From contig CM018682.1 in the NCBI GenBank assembly GCA_009363875.1, forward strand, positions 56,194,031-56,258,030: a DNA stretch of 64,000 nucleotides. Direction: 5' to 3'. The notes under the pieces were generated by a model. It did not search any database. It had not been told where the DNA came from and worked only from the letters and a program-made list of their open reading frames with translations. The translations under genes were made by a program, and so were the position numbers. Of the stretch, positions 57,576 to 64,000 are shown in pieces; positions within the stretch are counted from its first letter, which is position 1, and every line of letters begins with the position of its first letter. Origin of the DNA: Mikania micrantha. Its lineage: Eukaryota > Streptophyta > Magnoliopsida > Asterales > Asteraceae.

Positions 57576-60500
57576 ATGGCAGGATACAAATCAGTTCCGA
57601 AGCACAACATCTGTGCCCATCTTGACTTGACTACCCCGAACGCGAAGCACTACGCAGATATTATCACATTCTTGAGGCGTTCCAGGATATTCACTGCCAT
57701 ATCGACAGTTCATGTGCCTTACTTATCACATCAGCAGGATTTCTGGTCATCTGCTGATATCGATTGTGAGGCCGAGCCTACAGTCATACGGGGCAAGGTC
57801 AGGGGTCATGATGTGGTGGTCTCTGCTGAGCATATATGGAGGATCTGCGGTTTTCAAGACTCTCCGGATCATCCTGCTCTACTTGACAGATTCTTAGTCC
57901 GTGGATGCTTCCTCCGATGCAAGTACGAGGGAGATATTGGAGCCGGGATTCTGAACAAGGCGTTCATGTCCCCGCAGTTCAAGTACTTAGCTCATGTACT
58001 TGTTCACTGCCTTGGCTCGAGGAGAGGGGGCTTTGATGACATGCGCGAAACCATTCAGTGCGCATTTGCTGCCTTGGTGCTCAACAAACCATTCAACTTC
58101 TCCGAGATGGTTTTTATACACATGAAGCAGAATGTGGGGCTTAAGGGTGACAAGAAGTTCCTGATGTACCCTAGGTTTCTGCAGCAGATTATTAATGCCC
58201 AGATTCCAGATCTTCCAAAGCTTAATGTTGACATCATCAGATTGGAGCACATGAATGACATAACTCTCAACAGAGTTTTGTCATACAGAGGGAAGGAGAG
58301 GAAGCCCACCACTAGATCCCTATTTGGTCACCTCTCTCGACCCGATTACAGGGCTCCGGCTGGAAGAAGATGGAGACACGATGACTCCGATTCAGATGTG
58401 GAGGACATTGTGGTTCCAGCTGGAGATGATGATAGTGATGGTGATGATGGTGAGGGTGGTGCAGGCCCGAGTGGTGCTGGTGTTGATGTGAGCACAGTGG
58501 ATTTGAGCACTGTTGCTATTGAGAGTTCAAGGGCAGGGGAGATGACATCAGTTCACATAACCACTGCTGCTTCAGTGAGCATGGTTGATGTTGCTGTTTC
58601 TGGTGCAGGTGGTGATGTTGCTGTGTCAACAGCTCAGGAGGAGGATGTGGACATCGATTCGCTGATGGATTTGGACTTTTTGACCACTACTACATCCTCA
58701 GTGACTGCTCCTCTCGATGTTTCAGTTCCACATTCCTCAGGTGGTGGTGATGAGTCAGAGGACTCGAGTGAGGATGAAGGTGTAGCAGTTGAAGGTGATG
58801 AAGATAGTTCTGATTCTGAAAAGACTCATGATGATGAGTTTGAGAAAGTTGATGAGGGTGGAAGAATGGAGATGAGGAAGAGAAAGAGGACAGATGATGA
58901 TTTGGAGGATATTACTGATACGTTATTTATTCCGGAGTTTGACTCTTCTCCCCCTCCAAGGTCATCTGCTCCTGCTTCCACAGCAGTGGCTGTTTCTGCT
59001 GGACAGCCCACCTCATCCAGAGCTGGTAGGGGAAAGAGATCTCGATTCTCTTTCCAAAGGAGGTCAGAACTGACATCAGCTGCTACAACTACTGTCACAT
59101 CAGTAGCAGCTGTGTCAGTTTCTTCACTGATAAGGACAAGGGCCATTCACACTCAGGCTACTACTGCCCCTCTGTCCACTCCTTTTGTTCGCGATCCGGT
59201 TTATGTTACTGCTTCCTCTGGCCCATCCACAGTCCGTGCTGATGTTCATATACCTACTGTCTCAGTTGTGGATCAGCTTAGCACACTGAACAATATGGTC
59301 TTGAGATTGATGGAGAGGAGCATGGAGCAAGAAAGGAAGAACAAAGAGCAAGAGCTGGTTATTGTTCAACTTTCCAGGAGGATTGAAGAGCAGGATACTC
59401 TGCTTCTTCAGGCTTCAGACCAGAGGGTTGACTTGAGAGCCAGGTCTGCTCAACAGGAGGAACAGCTCCTTAAGTACATCGATGAGCACAACCAGCTGGC
59501 TTTGACAGCCTCTGGTTTCAATGATCGGATACTGCAACTCGAAGCTGAGAATGCTCGCCTAGCTGAACTTGTCGAGGGTTCAAAGGAGAGCACTCCCAGG
59601 CTTGAGGGAGTTGAGGATCGTTCCAATGATTCAGACAAACAAGAAGATGAAGAAGAGTCTGATGAGGAACAAGTGGATTACGAGGATTCTGAGAAAGATG
59701 AAGAATCATATGAAGATGATGAAGATGATGATGAGGGTAAAGATGGATCAGGGAGTGGGTCTGGAGAATCATCTGGCACTGATGATGATGATGATGATGA
59801 TGACAACAATGATGATAAACCTCCTCCCACTACCGAGATCAGGTCTAAGAAGGCCAACGACAAGAAAGCTCAGGCTCCTCCTCCTTCGTCTCCATCAAAG
59901 ACCGCAGAGCCAGAAGCTACCGAGGAAGTCCAAGCTGTGCCTCTGAGACGTCAACTTGACGCGACACTTACCATGATCTTAGACGCTCAAGGCATCATAC
60001 AGCACTCAGTGAGCTACGACAAGGAGGAGGGTGAGATCATACATTGCTTATCTAAGGAGCAGATAGCCGAGCTGTTTAGGTTAAATCCTGACGAGGTCGT
60101 CACTGAGGACACCTCTGTACCCAGTACCGAAGAGCCCGAACCAGAACTCTTTGATGATGTAGATGAAGTCATTTTGGAAGACATCACCGAAGAAGAATAC
60201 CCCAAGTATACATCGGCTGAAGACGAGCTGCCTACATTCACTGAGCCATTTGATCAGGAAACAGAGGATCTCTTGGTCAGATATCTTGAAGAGCAAGTAG
60301 AGGCTAGCAAGGCTGAAGCTGATGATTTAAAGAAAAGAAAAGAAGAATGGGCTGCATACTGGGAGGTTTTGAAGAAACAAAGCACAGAGAAGATGCCAGC
60401 AACGCACAAGAAAGTTTACCGGACCAAAGGCTATAAAGCTGGAGGTCAGATACTCAGCTGGGCATACTTCCATGAACTTGGGTGCTACGCAGTGAAGAGG

Positions 60501-61100
60501 GAAAAGGGAATAGACTACTTCAAACACCCGCATGATTTCAAGACGTTGCCTGGATTCGAAGTCAATCAACTAGCACGTCTGAACATGCTATACTGTGAAG
60601 ATTCCGGGATGTCTGCTTGGTTCTCTCGACAAATCAAGTATGAATACCGGAAGAGATGGGTGAACTTTCAGCCACAGCAACCAGAGAGGTACTACTTGCC
60701 AGAGATAGATGGGGATACCCGGAAGCATAAAGTGATCCTGAAGTGGCTTCCCCCTAAAGTCTTGAAGAAAATTCCCCTGCGGAAGATGCGACAAGACTTT
60801 ATGGATGGCTTCCGATGGTGGTATTATGATGGGCGCACAGGTGAAGCTGTGATAGTTTTGTGCAAAGACAAACAGTGGGAGACTGTTAGGATTTTTGATC
60901 CTATGTGGCTGACTAACTTGTCTCACAAGGATGTTCAAGCTTTGTTCAGAAACCAGATTTTCTTCGACGTTCCAGACATGGTGCAAGCTTTGCAATTTAT
61001 GAGAGTGATCCGTCTCTGCAGCATTTTCAAGATCCACGCTGGAGCAGACTGGAAAGCTATTTCAGAAAAATATTTCAAGAAAGACACTTCCAAGAGTTGA
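57576..61100 (+). CDS. Element E accessory protein of unknown function, about 1174 aa
   Basis: This uninterrupted frame runs from ATG 57576 (MAGYKSVPKH), one base after a CAG that resembles a splice acceptor. The in-frame codons just upstream are non-ATG. Residues 1-210 match element D's accessory protein in order and spacing: FW at 56-57, FNFS at 173-176, YPRF at 198-201. The middle is acidic and Ser/Val/Thr-rich, with basic clusters (MRKRKRT near 433, GRGKRSRF) that could be nuclear signals. A coiled coil near residues 570-670 precedes long Asp/Glu runs. The C-terminal domain from about residue 930 is rich in Trp, Tyr and Lys (FRWWYYDGRTGEAV). No signal peptide, membrane segment or enzymatic motif is seen. 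The function is not recognised. Confidence 0.82.
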   Translation: MAGYKSVPKHNICAHLDLTTPNAKHYADIITFLRRSRIFTAISTVHVPYLSHQQDFWSSADIDCEAEPTVIRGKVRGHDVVVSAEHIWRICGFQDSPDHPALLDRFLVRGCFLRCKYEGDIGAGILNKAFMSPQFKYLAHVLVHCLGSRRGGFDDMRETIQCAFAALVLNKPFNFSEMVFIHMKQNVGLKGDKKFLMYPRFLQQIINAQIPDLPKLNVDIIRLEHMNDITLNRVLSYRGKERKPTTRSLFGHLSRPDYRAPAGRRWRHDDSDSDVEDIVVPAGDDDSDGDDGEGGAGPSGAGVDVSTVDLSTVAIESSRAGEMTSVHITTAASVSMVDVAVSGAGGDVAVSTAQEEDVDIDSLMDLDFLTTTTSSVTAPLDVSVPHSSGGGDESEDSSEDEGVAVEGDEDSSDSEKTHDDEFEKVDEGGRMEMRKRKRTDDDLEDITDTLFIPEFDSSPPPRSSAPASTAVAVSAGQPTSSRAGRGKRSRFSFQRRSELTSAATTTVTSVAAVSVSSLIRTRAIHTQATTAPLSTPFVRDPVYVTASSGPSTVRADVHIPTVSVVDQLSTLNNMVLRLMERSMEQERKNKEQELVIVQLSRRIEEQDTLLLQASDQRVDLRARSAQQEEQLLKYIDEHNQLALTASGFNDRILQLEAENARLAELVEGSKESTPRLEGVEDRSNDSDKQEDEEESDEEQVDYEDSEKDEESYEDDEDDDEGKDGSGSGSGESSGTDDDDDDDDNNDDKPPPTTEIRSKKANDKKAQAPPPSSPSKTAEPEATEEVQAVPLRRQLDATLTMILDAQGIIQHSVSYDKEEGEIIHCLSKEQIAELFRLNPDEVVTEDTSVPSTEEPEPELFDDVDEVILEDITEEEYPKYTSAEDELPTFTEPFDQETEDLLVRYLEEQVEASKAEADDLKKRKEEWAAYWEVLKKQSTEKMPATHKKVYRTKGYKAGGQILSWAYFHELGCYAVKREKGIDYFKHPHDFKTLPGFEVNQLARLNMLYCEDSGMSAWFSRQIKYEYRKRWVNFQPQQPERYYLPEIDGDTRKHKVILKWLPPKVLKKIPLRKMRQDFMDGFRWWYYDGRTGEAVIVLCKDKQWETVRIFDPMWLTNLSHKDVQALFRNQIFFDVPDMVQALQFMRVIRLCSIFKIHAGADWKAISEKYFKKDTSKS

Positions 61101-61109
61101 ACTAGGTCC

Positions 61110-61120
61110 AAGGGGGAGTT
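61110..61120 (+). other. Polypurine tract of element E
   Basis: AAGGGGGAGTT directly precedes the 3' LTR start TGTTGATGC. Confidence 0.9.
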
Positions 61121-61768
61121 TGTTGATGCATGTTTATTGTCCCTAGTTCGGTTTTGTAACTCTTATCATGTAAATGTTCAAAGTATTAATGGAAGTTGTT
61201 TTTATATCCATTTCATAATGTTTATTTCTATTGATTATTGTCTATAAATGTTTATCTAGTTGTTTGATTTGATTATAAACTGTTTGAGTATGAAGTTCAC
61301 TCATTCGGCCGAATGACTCTAGAATGAAGTCATTCGGCGAATGAAGGTTATAGCGAATGTCTGAGTTCAGAATGAGTCATTCGCCGAATGACTCATTCGA
61401 ATGACTGCTCATTCGAGCTTAGTCATTCGCCGAATGAGCTGCTTCGGCCACTCATTCGGCCGAATGATTACAGCCTATATATAGATGTTCAAATCATTTC
61501 AAACCTAACTTTCCCGAGCTCTCCTTCTTCCCTAGCACTCCAGAGTCAAAACCCTTGAAGATTTGAGCGGTTCTTGTGCGTCCAAGTTCGATTCTCAACC
61601 CGTGGTGTTCGATTGTTGCTTCCAAGTTGTTTCTACAGCCTCGAATCACCACGGTTCCTGTTGGTTTCGATTGGAAAACCCTGGAATAGGATTCCGCACT
61701 ATCCCAGAGGTTATCGAGTAGTTTTCTATTGGATTCGGATTGTTTCCGAGCTCCCGATCGGTCCAACA
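61121..61768 (+). repeat. 3' LTR of element E, 648 bp
   Basis: Matches the 5' LTR except for two substitutions (GAGCTGC versus GAGCAGC, and GATTACAG versus GACTACAG). The TATA box is near 61475-61484 and the palindrome cluster at about 61297-61469. It is followed by the target duplication TTACC. Confidence 0.95.
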
Positions 61769-61773
61769 TTACC

Positions 61774-62656
61774 ACTGGCGCGAACGGTAGAATTCCATGT
61801 AGACTTAGTTCGTGGAGCTACTCCTGTTTCAAAATCTCCTTACAAATTAGCCCCTTCGGAGATGTAGAAGTTTTCAAATCAATTGCAAGAATTATTAGAC
61901 AAGGGTTTCATTCGACCGAGCCACTCACCGTGTGGAGCTCTGGTTTTGTTCGTGAAAAAGAAGGATGGATCCTTTTGGATGTGCATAGATTATACGGAGC
62001 TAAACAAATTAACCATCAAGAATCGGTACCCATTGCCAAGGATTGATGATCTTTTTGATCAACTACAAGGAGCACAATATTTTTCCAAGATTGATCTACG
62101 TTCAGTATATCATCAGCTCAGAGTTCAAGAAGAAGACATACCTAAAACGACTTTCAGAACCAGGTATTGGCATTATGAGCTTATGGAGATGTCTTTCGGA
62201 TTGACAAATGCACCAGCGGTTTTCACGGATCTAATGAACCGAGTATACAAGCGGTATCTGGATCAGTTTATCATTTTCTTTATTGATGACTTATTGATGT
62301 ATTCTAAGAGCAAAGATGAACATGGGCAACACCTCAGGAAGATCTTGGAGCTATTGAAGAAAGAACAACTTTATGCCAAATTCTCTAAGTGTGAATTTTG
62401 GCTGAGGGAAGTTCAGTTTTTGGGTCACGTAGCCAACAGTGAAGGGATACATGTAGACCCTACCAAGATTGAGGTGATCAAGAATTGGGATACTCCAGCA
62501 ACACCGACGGAGACACTGTCTTTTCTGGGACTAGCGGGTTATTATAAAAGGTTTATTTCAAACTTTTCTAAGATAGCTTTGCCTTTCACCAAGTTAAGTA
62601 ATAAAAGTGAGCCATTTGTTTGGGAGCAGAAACAAGAAATGCTTTCCAGACATTGA
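61774..62656 (+). pseudogene. Element F reverse transcriptase, broken
   Basis: The frame resumes after E. First come the protease-RT linker (EFHVDLVRGATPVSKSPYKL) and an in-frame TAG near 61866. RT motifs follow: DKGFIRPSHSPCGALVLFV, FSKIDLRSVYHQLRV, FIDD at 62279-62290, and FLGLAGYYKRFI. Several substitutions occur at otherwise conserved sites compared with A and B. A frameshift near 62640 throws the frame into a short dead end. Confidence 0.9.
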
Positions 62657-63003
62657 AACAGAAGTTATGTGTTGCTCCAATCTTATCTCTCCCAGAAGGT
62701 AGTGAAGACTTTGTGGTATATTGTGATGCTTCCCATCAGGGACTCGGTAGTGTATTAATACAGCAAGACAAAGTTATCACGTACACATCAAGACAGCTGA
62801 AGATTCTTGAGAAGAACTACCTGACTCATGATCTGGAACTAGGAGCAGTAATCTTCGTGTTGAAGATCTGGAGACATTATTTATATGTTACCAAGTGTAC
62901 TATATTCACTGATAACAAAAGTCTACACTATATCATTGATCAGAAGAAACTCAACATGCGACAACGTCGTTGGGTTGAACTTCTGTTGATTATGACTGTG
63001 TGA
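62620..63003 (+). pseudogene. Element F RNase H, frame-shifted
   Basis: In a different frame from RT. It shows AFQTLKQKLCVAPILSLPEG, VVYCDASHQGLGSVLIQQDK (Asp), HDLELGAVIFVLKIWRHYLY (Glu), CTIFTDNKSLHYIIDQKK (Asp) and LNMRQRRWVELL. The frame is lost again near 62990. Confidence 0.88.
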
Positions 63004-63369
63004 TTAATTACCATCCGAGCAAAGCAAATGTCGTGGCAGCCACTTTGAGTCGGAAGGAACGGGTCAAACCCCTGCGTGTCAGAGCAATGGGAATGACATT
63101 TCAAACAAGCTTACATGACAAGACTATTCAAGCACGACATGAATCAGTAGAATGAGGAAATATGAAGAAAGAACTTAATTGTGGAGCAGAACAACAATTT
63201 GAGACGAAACCAGATGGAGTTATCTACTATCAGGATCGCGTGTGGATACCAGCAGTAGATGAACTGAGGAAACTCATTTTTTTACGAAGCACACAAGACC
63301 AGATACTCAATACATCCAAGCGCGGATAAAATATACCAATATATAAGGAAATTTTATTGGTGGCTGGGA
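63004..63369 (+). pseudogene. Element F RNase H to integrase junction, decayed
   Basis: No long frame is open, but family sequence is recognisable across shifting frames. Examples are SRKERVKPLRVRAMGM (about 63050-63100), KELNCGAEQQFETKPDGV (about 63165-63220) and YQDRVWIPAVDELRKLIF. Stops and indels, including an extra T-run near 63275, destroy the His pair of the integrase zinc domain. Confidence 0.75.
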
Positions 63370-64000
63370 ATGAAGAAAGATATAGCCGAGTATGTCGGTC
63401 GATGTATGACGTGTGAGAAAGTTAAAGCGGAACACCAGAAGCCGTCTGGCTTACTGGAACTGCCTGAAATTTCATTATGGAAGTCGGAACAAATAGCTAT
63501 GGATTTCATTACCAAGCTACCCCACGCTTACAGTGGTTATGATACCATTTGGGTTATCATTGATCGTTTAACAAAATATGCTCACTTCTTGTCGATGCAC
63601 GAAACTTTCACGATGGATAAACTGGTGAGATTATACATCAATGAGATAGTGGTACATCACGGTGTACCATTGTCTATCATCTCAGATCGAGATAGCAAAT
63701 TTACATCAAGGTTTTGGCAGTCATTGTAGAAATCTCTAGGGACGAACTTAAGTTTGAGTACAGCTTACCATCCACAGACGGACAGTCAAAGCGAACATAC
63801 TATACAGATCCTAGAGGACATGTTGTGAACATGTGTTTTGGATTTTGGTGGGAATTGGGACTCCTATTTGCCACTGATAGAGTTCTCCTATAATAACATT
63901 TACCATGGTAGCATCGGATGGGCTCCATTTGAGGGACTTTATGGTAGAAAATTCCGGTCACCGATATGTTGGACCGAGGTAGAAGATAATCGAATAACTG
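63370..64000 (+). pseudogene. Element F integrase, broken and cut by the window end
   Basis: MKKDIAEYVGRCMTCEKVKA and the catalytic core MDFITKLPHAYSGYDTIWVI, then IISDRDSKFTSRFWQSL, are open to a TAG at 63727-63729. The same frame continues with LSTAYHPQTDGQSEHT, another stop near 63827, and SPICWTEVEDNRIT at the window edge. The C-terminus and chromodomain lie outside the window. Confidence 0.88.

Larger units (their letters stand above)
47942..61768 (+). mobile_element. Ty1/copia (SIRE-like) element E with extra 3' gene, very young
   Basis: A 13827-bp plus-strand element with identical-length 648-bp LTRs that differ at only 2 positions by eye, and the target duplication TTACC (47937-47941 and 61769-61773). 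Order: LTR, tRNA-iMet primer site, 0.6-kb motif-rich leader, gag, protease, integrase, RT, RNase H, 2.1 kb non-coding, 1174-codon accessory gene, polypurine tract, LTR. gag-pol has three nonsense codons but no frameshift other than the gag-pol boundary. The accessory gene and large size fit the SIRE lineage. Confidence 0.95.
30014..64000 (+). mobile_element. Ty3/gypsy (Tekay-like) element F, degenerate, hosting B and E
   Basis: This plus-strand element is cut into pieces. They are a 5' LTR remnant (30014-30048, then 42919-46013), a decayed primer site, gag fragments (46191-47257), protease (47319-47941), then RT, RNase H and integrase after element E (61774-64000, running off the window). Five-base target duplications at both interruptions show that B and E inserted into it. 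The LTR start is missing, fused to C. Many stops and frameshifts make it the most decayed element here together with C. Confidence 0.88.

Noticed and set aside
59518..59863. Antisense frames rich in His/Leu or Ser under the E accessory gene
   Set aside because: They are complements of the acidic GAT/GAA-rich coding repeats and have no independent support.
61574..61867. Frame crossing from E's 3' LTR into F's pol
   Set aside because: The N-terminal part is LTR and also appears in the 5' LTR. The C-terminal part is F's decayed pol. It is an insertion artefact.

Overview
This window looks like plant heterochromatin or intergenic DNA. It is AT-rich with GC-rich LTR ends and is made almost entirely of nested LTR retrotransposons. 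I see no host gene, rRNA, tRNA gene or CRISPR array. Every primer-binding site matches the 3' end of plant initiator tRNA-Met. The chromodomain Ty3 elements are of Tekay/Del type and the Ty1/copia elements are SIRE-like. Together they point to an angiosperm, with a eudicot such as Asteraceae as a tentative guess.

Layout. Two plus-strand Ty3/gypsy elements, C (1-30013) and F (30014-64000), form the substrate. C has a 5' LTR that starts before the window, a gag pseudogene (15745-17055), and a rearranged 3' LTR fragment carrying an exact-period 581-bp tandem duplication. Minus-strand Tekay element A (1448-15159, TSD TACAT) sits in C's 5' LTR. A solo LTR, G (13497-13958, TSD GAAGA), sits in one LTR of A. 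Minus-strand Ty1/copia element D (17184-28818, TSD GAAAC) sits in C's internal region. The end of C's LTR is fused to an internal point of F's 5' LTR. Minus-strand Tekay element B (30049-42913, TSD ATGAT) interrupts F's LTR. Plus-strand Ty1/copia element E (47942-61768, TSD TTACC) interrupts F's pol between protease and reverse transcriptase. F's decayed pol runs off the right end.

Condition and age. By eye, E's LTRs differ at 2 of 648 positions, B's at about 18 of 3990, D's at about 8 of 593, and A's at more than 2 percent. E, B and D are therefore younger than A. C and F are older, multiply broken hosts. B is nearly intact, with one nonsense codon in integrase. E has three nonsense codons and no coding frameshift that I could see. 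A, D, C and F carry stops and frameshifts.

Most interesting content. Copia elements D and E each carry a very long extra sense gene between pol and the 3' LTR (1033 and about 1174 codons, both uninterrupted). Their N-terminal 210 residues are collinear. Both have basic nuclear-signal-like clusters and acidic stretches, and neither has an envelope signature. Upstream of these genes, and in the LTRs of the same elements, lie clusters of short palindromes: CATTCG..CGAATG in E and CTGATGAGTA..TACTCATCAG in D. The E-type palindrome also occurs upstream of the TATA box in unrelated solo LTR G and in the LTRs of Tekay elements B and F. I infer, without proof, an element-encoded nuclear regulator with cognate sites in the element.
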